DNA of 64,000 nt, taken from assembly GCF_017255015.1 (NCBI RefSeq), contig NZ_JAFKCS010000014.1, positions 50,508 through 114,507 of the forward strand. The letters run 5' to 3'. The translations under genes and the position numbers were made by a program. This document shows, in pieces, positions 29,936-38,373 of the stretch (position 1 is its first letter; the number at the start of each line of letters is the position of its first letter). The stretch comes from Bowmanella yangjiangensis. Lineage in GTDB: Bacteria > Pseudomonadota > Gammaproteobacteria > Enterobacterales > Alteromonadaceae. The notes beneath the pieces are model-generated. The model was not told the origin of the DNA, made no database searches, and saw only the letters and a list, made by a program, of their open reading frames with translations.

Positions 29936-31297
29936 TCAGGGCATCATCAATAGGGTTGCAGTGCCCAGGAAAGCAAAAATACCCACCACATCTGTGATGG
30001 TGGTGAGAATGACCGAGCCTGCTAAAGCCGGGTCGATTTTCAGTCTTTTCATTAACAGCGGTAGGGTGGCACCGGCTAATCCAGCTGCCAGCATATTGAC
30101 CATCATCGCGAAGGCAATAATAGCGCCAAGCATCAGATCCTGCTTCCAGATGGCTACCACCCCGGCAATCAGCACGGCCCAGATCACGCCGTTGAGCGCG
30201 CCGATGGCCAGCTCTTTGCTGACTAACCAGCGACTGTTCCTGGGGCTGACATGACCAAGGGCCATACCACGAATAACCAAAGTCAGGGTCTGATTACCCG
30301 CTACACCGCCCATGCTGGGCACTATGGTATTAAGGATGGCGAGCACAGCCAGTTGACTTAAAGTGGCCTCAAATAAATCACTGACCATCGCTGCCAGTAG
30401 CGCCGTAACCAGGTTTACCCCCAGCCAGATGGAGCGTCGTCCGGTACTTTTCATCACTGGTGCGAAGGTATCTTCTTCGTCGTCCAGACCGGCCATACTC
30501 ATCATGCTGTGTTCCGCTTCTTCACGGATAATGTCGACCACATCGTCGATGGTGATCCGGCCGAGCAGGCGATCTTCACTGTCCACCACCGGGGCGGAAA
30601 TCCAGTTATAGCGTTCAAACAGCTTGGCCACTTCACTTTCCGGCATGTCTACCGGAATGGTTTCCGCGTCTTCGTCCATCAGCTCTTCCACCGTCATATC
30701 CGAGGTGGAAGTCAGCAAACGAATGACCGGCACTATCCCAATCAGTTTGTCGTGGCGGTTGACCACATAGAAGGCGTCGGTATCTTCCGGTACTTCACCC
30801 TTAAGACGCAGATAACGCAAAATCACGTCAACCGTCACTTCCGGGCGCAAGGTGATAGTGTCGGTGTTCATAATAGAACCGGCGGTACCTTCGCCGAAAG
30901 ACAATGCCTGTTCGGCCCGCACCCTGTCCTGTTCGTCCATGGAATGCAGTACTTGCTGGAAAATGGTGTCCGGCAGGCCGCGCAACAGCTCGGCGAGATC
31001 GTCGGTATCCATGTCTTCCAGGGCATCGGCGAGTTTTTCCGGCACCATCTGGCGGATAATGCCGTTTCGCACGTCTTCCGACAGTTCTTCGAGCACATCA
31101 CCGTGAAATTCAGGGTCAATCAGTTGCCATAATACCGCGCGGCTTTTGGCCGGGGTGGACTCCAGCAAAAACGCTACATCCGGCGCTGGCATATGGTGGA
31201 GCATTTTACGCACATGCACATACATGCCGCTGGACAGGGCATCGTTAATGGCCTGTAGCTGCTGGTATGAGGATTGCGATTCGAATGCTGGTTCCAA
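29936..31297 (-). CDS. mgtE: Magnesium transporter MgtE
   Basis: MgtE is a Mg2+ channel in the inner membrane. The 453-residue product has the N-terminal MgtE domain (LHHMPAPDVAFLLESTPAKS), two CBS domains (MNTDTITLRPEVTVDVIL; GRITIDDVVDIIREEAEHS) and five C-terminal membrane segments with SMGGVAGNQTLTLVIRGMALG in the pore region. The start is a TTG at 31297, which fits the family length, because no ATG lies near. No M-box leader is visible upstream. Confidence 0.93.
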   Translation of the reverse strand: MEPAFESQSSYQQLQAINDALSSGMYVHVRKMLHHMPAPDVAFLLESTPAKSRAVLWQLIDPEFHGDVLEELSEDVRNGIIRQMVPEKLADALEDMDTDDLAELLRGLPDTIFQQVLHSMDEQDRVRAEQALSFGEGTAGSIMNTDTITLRPEVTVDVILRYLRLKGEVPEDTDAFYVVNRHDKLIGIVPVIRLLTSTSDMTVEELMDEDAETIPVDMPESEVAKLFERYNWISAPVVDSEDRLLGRITIDDVVDIIREEAEHSMMSMAGLDDEEDTFAPVMKSTGRRSIWLGVNLVTALLAAMVSDLFEATLSQLAVLAILNTIVPSMGGVAGNQTLTLVIRGMALGHVSPRNSRWLVSKELAIGALNGVIWAVLIAGVVAIWKQDLMLGAIIAFAMMVNMLAAGLAGATLPLLMKRLKIDPALAGSVILTTITDVVGIFAFLGTATLLMMP

Positions 31298-31416
31298 TTT
31301 AGCTCAGGCCCTTGTACAACTTATTGATTTTCTGTTGTTAGTTTAGAGTAAGTGGTGAGTAAGGTCAGCAGGAATATTGCTCAGCTAGTCACAGACTCCC
31401 ATTACCTGGGCAATTA

Positions 31417-32310
31417 TCATGTTTGTCGTCGTAACAACCAATGATTCAGCGGTAACGCCAGCAGTATAATTGCGCCCCCTAGTGTCAGACGCAGCAGATC
31501 CGCTTCACGGTTCCAGATCAGTAAGTTGACCAGAATGCCTGCTGGGATCAACAGATTGTTCATGATTGCCAGGGTGCCGACATCTACTTGCGTAGCACCT
31601 TTGTTCCAAGCAAAGAATCCCAGACCGGACGCCACCACGCCGAGATAGATCAGGATAACCCACTGCTGTGCTGTGGCAGGCAGCATCTCAAGGTTTCCAA
31701 ATAGGGCAAAACTGGCGCAGGCAACCAGACTGGCACCGATAAAGAACCAACCGAACACCTGATGTTGGGGTAACTCGAATTGACTGGCCATTCTCTTATA
31801 TAAAACCTGGCCAGTGGCAAAACATAAATTAGCGGCCTGTACGATGAAAAAGCCGCGAATAAAGCCACTGTCTATGCCGTCGTAGCGGATCGCGGCGGCA
31901 CCCGCTGTTGCGACCAAAGCACAGAGCAAAAAATTGATTCGAAAACGCTGATCCAGAAGATCGTTGACCAAGGTAACGTAGAGCGGTGTCATCACAGTGA
32001 ACAGCAACACCTCTGGCACAGTCAGATAAAGAAATGCGTGGTAATAGAAACCATACATTATCCCTAGTTGAATAGCGCCAATCAGCATCAGGCGAGTGAT
32101 GGTCGTGACAGAAGCGCCGCGAAAGCTTAAGAAGGGTAAGAACACCAGCGCGGCAAGCAGAACCCTTATCAGCACAGAAAACCAGGGATCAACCTGACCA
32201 GCCAGATAAACGCCGATCAGGCTGAATGAAAACGCCCATAGCAAAGTGATTGCAACAAGAAAGGCCATGACCGCCATCCGAATATTTGACCGGCTGGCAT
32301 GGTACATCAT
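31417..32310 (-). CDS. EamA/DMT family permease
   Basis: The 297-residue protein has ten hydrophobic segments arranged as two EamA repeats. Residues 19-60 contain LLWAFSFSLIGVYLAGQVDP (a typical repeat start), with the second repeat from about 150, containing ATGQVLYKRMAS and LGVVASGLGFFAWNKGATQ. Members export amino acids, drugs or metabolites, but the substrate is unknown. It is close to the YddG-like branch of such permeases. It is divergent from the AEC transporter at 32481. Confidence 0.8.
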   Translation of the reverse strand: MMYHASRSNIRMAVMAFLVAITLLWAFSFSLIGVYLAGQVDPWFSVLIRVLLAALVFLPFLSFRGASVTTITRLMLIGAIQLGIMYGFYYHAFLYLTVPEVLLFTVMTPLYVTLVNDLLDQRFRINFLLCALVATAGAAAIRYDGIDSGFIRGFFIVQAANLCFATGQVLYKRMASQFELPQHQVFGWFFIGASLVACASFALFGNLEMLPATAQQWVILIYLGVVASGLGFFAWNKGATQVDVGTLAIMNNLLIPAGILVNLLIWNREADLLRLTLGGAIILLALPLNHWLLRRQT

Positions 32311-32480
32311 GCTTATTGCTTATGTAAGACGGCGCCAGTGAGGCCATTTAGTTGGCAGCCAGCCAATTTAAGGCCTTAAGCGATGAGCGGTCAGCTTTAC
32401 GACAAAAGTGCCATGGCACTCTTGTGGCTAAGGGGATAAAGTCAGATACATAGCGTTGTAACGAGGGCGATACTGAGCGG

Positions 32481-33392
32481 ATGGAAAACTTTGTTCTGGT
32501 ACTTATCTATATTCTGATCGGTACTCAGCTTCGGCGCCTGCCGCAATTTCCGGCCGAGACAGGCATGGTGCTTAACCAGTACGTGCTGTATGTCGCCTTA
32601 CCGGCTCTGGTGATGCAGAAAATTCCATTGATGAGTTTCTCTGCTGACCTATGGCAGCCTGCGGTTTTGCCCTGGGCTATTTTACTGTTGGTCGTAGGTG
32701 TGGTGTTGTTAGCCGGGCGTCTGTTTTCCTGGGATAAAAATCTGGTGGCAGCGTTGCTGGTGGTGTTGCCTCTGGGCAATACCTCGTTTCTGGGTTTTCC
32801 TATGGTGGAGGCGTTCTTTGGCGAACAGGCCATGCCTTACGCCATTATTTATGATCAGCTTGGGTCCTTTCTGGCTCTGGCCACTTATGCCACCATCATT
32901 TGTGCCTGGTATAACCCCAATGTAGATACACCTTCGGTTGCACATATGGCCAAAAGGGTATTGTTGTTTCCCTCCTTTATCGCCTTAATTGCCGCCATGG
33001 GGCTGAAGGGCTGGCCTTATCCCTCGCTTATGCAATCCTTATTGGATAGCCTGGCGGCCACCTTGGTGCCGGTGATTATGGTGGCGGTGGGGTTCCAGTT
33101 TCGTTTGCGTCTGGATGGCAAAGAGGCTTTGCCTCTGGGGTTTGCGTTAGTGGTGAAGTTGTTGTTGATGCCCTTGTTTGCGCTGGCACTACTCTGGCCT
33201 TTACATCCCCAACCTTTATTGCTGCAGGTTAGTGTCTTTCAAGCCGCCATGCCGCCTATGGTATCCGCAGGCGCCCTGGCGATCGGTGCAGCCCTGGCAC
33301 CGCGATTAGTTGCGGCGCTGGTGGGGTTGGGTCTGATCATGAGCTTTATAACCTTACCCATGTGGTATTGGTTGTTGCAGCACTTGATGTGA
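32481..33392 (+). CDS. AEC family transporter
   Basis: The 303-residue protein has about ten membrane segments. The opening GTQLRRLPQFPAETGMVLNQYVLYVALPALVM (in parts: LNQYVLYVALPALVM) and LPLGNTSFLGFPMVEAFFG are hallmarks of the auxin efflux carrier/malate permease family. C-terminal QAAMPPMVSAGALAIG is also typical. Transported molecule unknown. The ribosome site before the ATG at 32481 is poor. Confidence 0.82.
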   Translation: MENFVLVLIYILIGTQLRRLPQFPAETGMVLNQYVLYVALPALVMQKIPLMSFSADLWQPAVLPWAILLLVVGVVLLAGRLFSWDKNLVAALLVVLPLGNTSFLGFPMVEAFFGEQAMPYAIIYDQLGSFLALATYATIICAWYNPNVDTPSVAHMAKRVLLFPSFIALIAAMGLKGWPYPSLMQSLLDSLAATLVPVIMVAVGFQFRLRLDGKEALPLGFALVVKLLLMPLFALALLWPLHPQPLLLQVSVFQAAMPPMVSAGALAIGAALAPRLVAALVGLGLIMSFITLPMWYWLLQHLM

Positions 33393-33414
33393 ACCTTACT
33401 AGCAAAGTGAGAAT

Positions 33415-33879
33415 ATGACCTTTATATTGCGCCAAGCTAACCCCTCAGATGCTGACGTCCTGTCTTCTATTGCTATGCGCGCCAAGGCGCATTGGGCCTA
33501 TTCTGCAGATTTTATGGCCGCCGTTGCTGCTGAATTGCGGGTATCCTCTACACAATTACAAAGCCCGGACTGGTTATGTCAGGTGGCGGTGCAAGACCTG
33601 CGTATTGTTGGTTATGCCCTGGTGGACGCCAGTAAAGCACAGCAATGGGTGTTAGACGCGATGTTTGTGTTACCTGAGGTAATGGGACTAGGGGTGGGGA
33701 AGCAACTGATGACATGGGTCAAAACCAGCATGCAAAGATTGCAATGTCCTGAGTTGATGATCCCCAGTGATCCTTATGCTGAAGCTTTCTATGTGAAAAT
33801 GGGCGCGACAAAGATTGGCGAGACACCCTCAGACAGTATTGTTGGCAGAATGTTACCCTTAATGAAATTGAAGGTATGA
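33415..33879 (+). CDS. GNAT family N-acetyltransferase
   Basis: A 154-residue GNAT enzyme of the small acyl-CoA type. It begins FILRQANPSDADVLSSIAMRAKAHW, given here in parts (RQANPSDADVLSSIA, RAKAHW), and has the acetyl-CoA loop VLPEVMGLGVGKQLMTWV near residues 84-101. The C-terminus has DPYAEAFYVKMGATKIGE. It follows the AEC transporter by 22 bases and could be cotranscribed. Substrate unknown. Confidence 0.82.
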   Translation: MTFILRQANPSDADVLSSIAMRAKAHWAYSADFMAAVAAELRVSSTQLQSPDWLCQVAVQDLRIVGYALVDASKAQQWVLDAMFVLPEVMGLGVGKQLMTWVKTSMQRLQCPELMIPSDPYAEAFYVKMGATKIGETPSDSIVGRMLPLMKLKV

Positions 33880-33984
33880 GCCTGTTGCAACAAGCATTTA
33901 ATTGGCTAGCTGGCTTCTTACTTCTGTAAAAATTATCGGCGAGAATGTAGGGTAAGCCCACAATGCATTCCATGGAGTAGTTCT

Positions 33985-34938
33985 TTGCGCAATTTGATTT
34001 TGGCAGTTGGTCTTGCCTGTAGCCCTGTTCTGGCGTCCCCCACTTTTATTGTGTTGCAGGACTTGCCTTATACGGACACCCAAGAATATGTGTATAAGAA
34101 CATAGTCAGGCCAGCCATTGTCAGTGCCGATGCGGATTTTGTCATCCATGGCGGCGATATGCAGGGCAGTAAAGCGGTTTGCAGTCACGCTGGGCTTAAG
34201 GCGCTTCGTGATGATTTGTACAGTCTGAAGCCCGAACGGGTATTTTTAACACCGGGCGACAATGACTGGACGGACTGCGATAGACCAAGTAATGCCAAGC
34301 CGGTCAGCGAGTATCAGGCCTTAGGCTGGTTAAGAGAATTGTTTTACGAGCCAGCGCCCAAAGGATTGCCGGAGTGGCAGTTGGCCCGTCAAGACGCTTT
34401 TCCTGAAAACGCCCGTTGGCTGGTGGATAACAGCCTGTTTGTGACTTTGCATATTCTGGGCACAGTTAACGGCAGACAGCAGGTTTATCTGGATGATCCC
34501 AGCTATGCGCTTGAGCAGGTTGAGGCGCGGGACAAGGCCAATCATCTATGGTTACAGGAAGCGCTAACCGTTGCCAAAGCGCATGATGTAACGCATATGG
34601 TGGTTGCCGCCCATGCTGATATCACCCAGCTTGAAGGCAAACCACCATGCTCTCGCAGTCGCACCAGCGATTGTGACCCTTATCAGGCATACCGTAAGCA
34701 ACTGCGAGATGTTGCCGCTGAGTTTGGCAGGCCTATGCTGTTTATTCATGGCGACACCGAGCCATTTTGTCTGGATAAAAATTACGGTAGCAAAACTGCC
34801 ACAAATTTATGGCGTTTAAATGGCGCTGGTGATTACAACCTGATTGATGCACTGCGCATTGATATTGGTGACAAGGATACTGAACCATTCAGTATCAAGG
34901 CATTAACCCGGGATATTGCTCCCCCTTTGTGTAAATAG
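33985..34938 (+). CDS. Exported calcineurin-like metallophosphoesterase family protein
   Basis: A 317-residue protein that starts with a TTG at 33985, directly at a signal peptide (LRNLILAVGLACSPVLAS). A TGGAG site lies 8 bases upstream. The metal-site motifs are altered relative to ordinary phosphoesterases: HGGDMQG, PGDNDWTDC, a VVAAHAD histidine and FIHGD at about residues 53, 95, 211 and 255, and the first Asp motif is QDLPY rather than DxH. Four cysteines occur in CSRSRTSDCDP and elsewhere. A periplasmic esterase is plausible, substrate unknown. It precedes a cupin by 5 bases. Confidence 0.7.
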   Translation: MRNLILAVGLACSPVLASPTFIVLQDLPYTDTQEYVYKNIVRPAIVSADADFVIHGGDMQGSKAVCSHAGLKALRDDLYSLKPERVFLTPGDNDWTDCDRPSNAKPVSEYQALGWLRELFYEPAPKGLPEWQLARQDAFPENARWLVDNSLFVTLHILGTVNGRQQVYLDDPSYALEQVEARDKANHLWLQEALTVAKAHDVTHMVVAAHADITQLEGKPPCSRSRTSDCDPYQAYRKQLRDVAAEFGRPMLFIHGDTEPFCLDKNYGSKTATNLWRLNGAGDYNLIDALRIDIGDKDTEPFSIKALTRDIAPPLCK

Positions 34939-34943
34939 GCATT

Positions 34944-35258
34944 ATGACCAGCATCATCCGAGCCAAAGACTTCACCGCATCTCGTCCCTGGGGGGCTTTA
35001 GATATAGCCTCTATGCAGGGGGTTAGCACTCGTCTGCATTGGACGGATAAGCCCTATCGCTGGCATATCAATGACGGTGAGGAAGTCTTTGTGGTGTTGG
35101 ATGGTCAGGTGGAGATGAAGTATCGCGATGTGGAAGGGGAGCGTTCAGCCATATTAAATGCCGGCGACATTTTTTTCGCCAATGAAGGAACCGAGCACTG
35201 TGCTTTTCCCGTTGGGGAAGCCAGGATCCTGGTGGTGGAAAAGCAGGGAAGCATCTGA
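34944..35258 (+). CDS. Small cupin domain protein
   Basis: The 104-residue protein is a single cupin barrel: RLHWTDKPYRWHINDGEEVF is the first motif (in parts: WHINDGEEVFVVLDGQV) with the metal-binding His and Glu, and NAGDIFFANEGTEHCAF the second. Metal-bound cupins have many functions. It overlaps the following DUF1272 gene in a TGATG arrangement, which suggests coupled translation. Confidence 0.85.
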   Translation: MTSIIRAKDFTASRPWGALDIASMQGVSTRLHWTDKPYRWHINDGEEVFVVLDGQVEMKYRDVEGERSAILNAGDIFFANEGTEHCAFPVGEARILVVEKQGSI

Positions 35259-35566
35259 TGCTGCAACTACGACCAAATTGTGAATGTTGCAACCGCGACT
35301 TGCCTCCTGATTCGCAACTGGCACTGATTTGCAGTTACGAATGTACCTTCTGCCGGGACTGCGTTGAGGGTGTTTTGCAAAATGTTTGCCCGAATTGTGG
35401 AGGTGGTTTTATGCCAAGGCCGGTACGCCCCAAAAATGCTTATCGCCCCGGAGTGAGTTTGACACAACAACCGGCTTCGACTAATGCTGTGCATAGCCGT
35501 TATTGCATCGAAGAGATGCAGGCCTTTAGCCAAAAATTAGCTTCGATTCCACCGGCTGAGCGCTAA
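35258..35566 (+). CDS. DUF1272 zinc-binding protein
   Basis: The 102-residue protein has the DUF1272 cysteine pattern: LRPNCECCNRDLP, SYECTFCRDC and VCPNCGGG in the first 52 residues. The cysteines probably bind zinc. Function is unknown. The C-terminal half is unlike anything I recognise. Its ATG shares a base with the cupin stop. Confidence 0.8.
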   Translation: MLQLRPNCECCNRDLPPDSQLALICSYECTFCRDCVEGVLQNVCPNCGGGFMPRPVRPKNAYRPGVSLTQQPASTNAVHSRYCIEEMQAFSQKLASIPPAER

Positions 35567-35692
35567 AGCCCTGCAAGTTTCCTGCCTCTGATCTGCCAGC
35601 GAACAGCTATGCCAGCTTGATTAACCAGTTTTACCGTGATCTGCACTGCCGCATAGATTAAAATTCCCTGGCGCAAGGGCGCTGGAGGATAT

Positions 35693-36430
35693 ATGAGCGA
35701 AAACGGCGCCATCAGGCTTAATAAATTTATCAGTGATTCTGGCTATTGTTCGCGTCGTGAGGCGGATAAGCTCATTGAGCAAAAACGGGTGACTATTAAT
35801 GGTCAGATCCCGGAGTTAGGCACCAAGGTGATGCCTGGCGACCAAGTTGCGGTGGATGGCAAAGGCGTCGGTGCTAGTGCCATGGATAAGTCTGATCGCA
35901 CTTATATTGCCTACAACAAACCTGTCGGTGTTATCTGCACCACAGAGCGCGGTGTGCGCGGCAATATTGTCGATGCTATTCGTCATCGGCAGCGCATCTT
36001 TCCCATCGGCCGTCTGGACAAAGACTCTGAAGGGCTGATTTTTCTGACCACCGATGGCGATATCGTCAACAAGATCTTGCGGGCAGGCAACGAACACGAA
36101 AAAGAGTATGTGGTGACGGTGAACCAGCCGGTCAGTGAGCGATTTACCCGACAAATGAGTCAGGGGGTACCGATTCTGGGTACGGTGACCAAGCCTTGCA
36201 AAGTCAAAGCCACCGGGCGTTTTTCATTTCGTATCATTCTGACGCAGGGCCTGAACAGACAGATTCGACGTATGTGCGAGTTCCTCGGTTATGAGGTGGT
36301 CAGTTTGAAACGCGTGCGTATTATGAATGTTGAGCTGGGGAATTTAAGACCAGGCCAGTGGCGAGACCTGTCTGATAGTGAAATGGCTGAGATTAACCAG
36401 GCTATTACCCATTCGAAGAAAACGGCCTGA
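35693..36430 (+). CDS. rluF: 23S rRNA pseudouridine(2604) synthase
   Basis: RluF makes pseudouridine at 23S position 2604. The 245-residue protein has an S4 RNA-binding domain at residues 6-60 (IRLNKFISDSGYCSRREADK), then the pseudouridine synthase core with the catalytic Asp in GRLDKDSEGL, and QGLNRQIRRMCEFLGY near the C-terminus. It is somewhat shorter than the E. coli form (about 290), lacking its C-terminal extension. The GGAGGATAT ribosome site is strong. It is convergent with ptsO, only 10 bases apart. Confidence 0.92.
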   Translation: MSENGAIRLNKFISDSGYCSRREADKLIEQKRVTINGQIPELGTKVMPGDQVAVDGKGVGASAMDKSDRTYIAYNKPVGVICTTERGVRGNIVDAIRHRQRIFPIGRLDKDSEGLIFLTTDGDIVNKILRAGNEHEKEYVVTVNQPVSERFTRQMSQGVPILGTVTKPCKVKATGRFSFRIILTQGLNRQIRRMCEFLGYEVVSLKRVRIMNVELGNLRPGQWRDLSDSEMAEINQAITHSKKTA

Positions 36431-36440
36431 GTGAACAACC

Positions 36441-36713
36441 TTATTCCGCTTCGTTGAATTTTTGCTGGATGAGTTGTTCAACTGCTGACAGCGCGGCTTG
36501 TGCATCCTGACCTTCGCTGATCACCACGACTTCCTTGCCCATACTGCTTTCCAGCATCATCAGCCCCAGCACACTGGTGGCTGAGGCGGACTTTTCGCCT
36601 TGTACCAGGGTGACCTGGGCATCGAATTGCACCGCCAGTTTAGCCAGCTGAGTAGCTGCTCTGGCGTGCAGGCCCAGCTTGTTTTGAATCAGCAGGGTCT
36701 TTTCTAATTTCAT
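36441..36713 (-). CDS. ptsO: Nitrogen-related phosphocarrier NPr
   Basis: The 90-residue HPr-like protein takes phosphate from EI-Ntr and passes it to PtsN. The active site His16 is in KLGLHARAA, and the conserved region around Ser47 is KSASATSVLGLMML. It is the last gene of the nitrogen-PTS set and its ATG overlaps the rapZ stop (ATGA). EI-Ntr (ptsP) is not in the window. Confidence 0.93.
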   Translation of the reverse strand: MKLEKTLLIQNKLGLHARAATQLAKLAVQFDAQVTLVQGEKSASATSVLGLMMLESSMGKEVVVISEGQDAQAALSAVEQLIQQKFNEAE

Positions 36714-37558
36714 TTGCGTGATAACTCTCTGTGACGGATCTGCACATCCGGATGCACGGCCCTAAAGGTTTTTGCCAGACTCTCTGCCACAAAAACAGAA
36801 CGATGCTGGCCACCGGTACAACCAATGGCAATAGTCACATAGCTGCGGTTATTCCGCTCCAGATGCGGTAACCAAGTGGATATCAGGTTCTGTATCTGCC
36901 AGATAAACTTGGTGACAATGGCCTGAGAACCCAGAAAAGCTTCAACCTGTGGATCTAAGCCGGTGAGATTCTTCAGTTCCGGCTCCCAATGGGGATTTGG
37001 CAGGAAACGCGCATCAAACACATAATCAGCATCCTTGGGAATGCCATGCTTAAAACCAAAGGATTCAAATACCAGCACCAGGCGCGAGCTTTTCTTGCCC
37101 AGAATACGTTCTCGAACCAGCTCGGCCAGTTGATGTACTGACAGTTCACCGGTATCGATATACAAATCGGCTCTTTCGATTATCGGGCCGAGCAGCACCG
37201 ACTCAGACTGAATGGCATCTGTCAGTGACTTACTGTGCTTGGACAAGGGGTGCAAACGACGGGTTTCGCTAAAGCGCTTAATCAGTACATCATCACTGGC
37301 GTCAAGATAGAGAATGGTTAACTCCCAGGTCGACGGCAGATAGTCGAGAATTTCGACCAGCTCTTCCGGGTCCTTGGGCAGATTGCGCACGTCAATACTA
37401 ACGGCTACCTGATCATATTCGTCTACCACCGTATGGGTGAGGGTCGGGAGCAGGTTAACGGGAATATTGTCTACACAGTAATAACCAAGATCTTCCAGCG
37501 CTCTGAGTACAATAGATTTCCCTGAGCCGGAACGACCACTGATGATGATGAGTTTCAC
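36710..37558 (-). CDS. rapZ: RNase adapter protein RapZ
   Basis: RapZ directs RNase E to the GlmZ small RNA and so controls glucosamine-6-phosphate synthase. The 282-residue product has the Walker A motif GRSGSGKS at 8-15, the FGFKHGIPKDADYVFDARFLPNP stretch (in parts: FGFKHGIPKDADYVFD, RFLPNP) and the C-terminal IAIGCTGGQHRSVF RNA-binding region. The start is GTG at 37558, overlapping the ptsN stop (GTGA). Confidence 0.95.
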   Translation of the reverse strand: MKLIIISGRSGSGKSIVLRALEDLGYYCVDNIPVNLLPTLTHTVVDEYDQVAVSIDVRNLPKDPEELVEILDYLPSTWELTILYLDASDDVLIKRFSETRRLHPLSKHSKSLTDAIQSESVLLGPIIERADLYIDTGELSVHQLAELVRERILGKKSSRLVLVFESFGFKHGIPKDADYVFDARFLPNPHWEPELKNLTGLDPQVEAFLGSQAIVTKFIWQIQNLISTWLPHLERNNRSYVTIAIGCTGGQHRSVFVAESLAKTFRAVHPDVQIRHRELSRK

Positions 37559-37998
37559 ACTATAGCCTCAAATAGTTCCTGATTTGATTGGGCATGACGC
37601 AGTTTTTTTACCGTTTCCTTGTCATTCAATTTGGCGGCAATGGTGGCCAGGGTTTGCAAATGCCCTTGTGCCTGGTCCTCGGGGACCAATATAGCGAAAA
37701 ATATGTCGACCGGTTGGTTGTCTATCGCTTCAAATGCGACACCTGGCTGACTGGTAACCAATATTGCGGTCACATTACTCAGTCCGGCTAGGCGTCCGTG
37801 AGGAATGGCAATACCACAACCAATGCCTGTACTACCCATCTTTTCCCGGTTAAGTAGGCTAGTCAGAATAGCATCCTGGCCTATGTCCGGAAGGTGTTGG
37901 GCGGCAATATCACTAATGGATTCCAGAATGCGTTTTTTGCTGGAGCCTTGTACTGCACATACAGTGCGGTCTGGAGTGAGGATGTCTTTGATTTCCAT
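37555..37998 (-). CDS. ptsN: Nitrogen regulatory IIA protein EIIA-Ntr
   Basis: The 147-residue protein is the terminal phosphate acceptor of the nitrogen PTS and regulates potassium uptake and other targets. Its active site His67 is in GIAIPHGRL, and its length and the N-terminal VCAVQGSSKKRILESISD are as in the family. It follows hpf after a strong hairpin (see 38021-38047) and precedes rapZ with an overlap. Confidence 0.95.
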   Translation of the reverse strand: MEIKDILTPDRTVCAVQGSSKKRILESISDIAAQHLPDIGQDAILTSLLNREKMGSTGIGCGIAIPHGRLAGLSNVTAILVTSQPGVAFEAIDNQPVDIFFAILVPEDQAQGHLQTLATIAAKLNDKETVKKLRHAQSNQELFEAIV

Positions 37999-38020
37999 TT
38001 TGCGTTTTTTGTCTGTGTGG

Positions 38021-38047
38021 CCATAAACAGGCTAAGCCTGTTTATGG
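38021..38047 (-). other. Strong hairpin between hpf and ptsN
   Basis: A perfect 12-base inverted repeat, CCATAAACAGGC / GCCTGTTTATGG, with a TAA loop lies 11 bases after hpf ends. No U-run follows on the minus strand, so it is more likely an mRNA stability or attenuation element than a full terminator. Confidence 0.6.
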
Positions 38048-38058
38048 CATCAGTGGGC

Positions 38059-38346
38059 CTAATGGCGTTTCATCTTTTCCTTATGCTTGAGCACCTGGCG
38101 ATCAAGCTTATCGATAAGACTATCAATGGCAGCATACATATCAGTATGTTCGGAAATAGCAAAGACTTCGGTACCGTTCAAATGTAATGTAGCCTCCGCT
38201 TTCTGGTTCAGCTTTTCGACATTCAGAATGACATGAACATTATTAATGTGATCGAAGTGTCTCTCCAACTTAGTAAATTTACTATCAACGTAGTCGCGAA
38301 GAGAATCGGTGATTTCAACGTGATGACCAGTAAGGTTGATTTGCAT
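38059..38346 (-). CDS. hpf: Ribosome hibernation promoting factor HPF (short form)
   Basis: The 95-residue protein is a short HPF/RaiA-type factor that binds the 30S decoding centre and lets ribosomes form 100S dimers in stationary phase. It has the HPF opening MQINLTGHHVEITDSLRDYV and the basic middle KFTKLERHFDHINNV. It lies 27 bases after rpoN, the usual order in this block. Confidence 0.93.
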   Translation of the reverse strand: MQINLTGHHVEITDSLRDYVDSKFTKLERHFDHINNVHVILNVEKLNQKAEATLHLNGTEVFAISEHTDMYAAIDSLIDKLDRQVLKHKEKMKRH

Positions 38347-38373
38347 AGTGCCTCTTCCTTTTGTTGGCGAGTC

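Noticed and set aside
31298..31416. M-box leader before mgtE
   Set aside because: The gap is short and has no recognisable riboswitch core.
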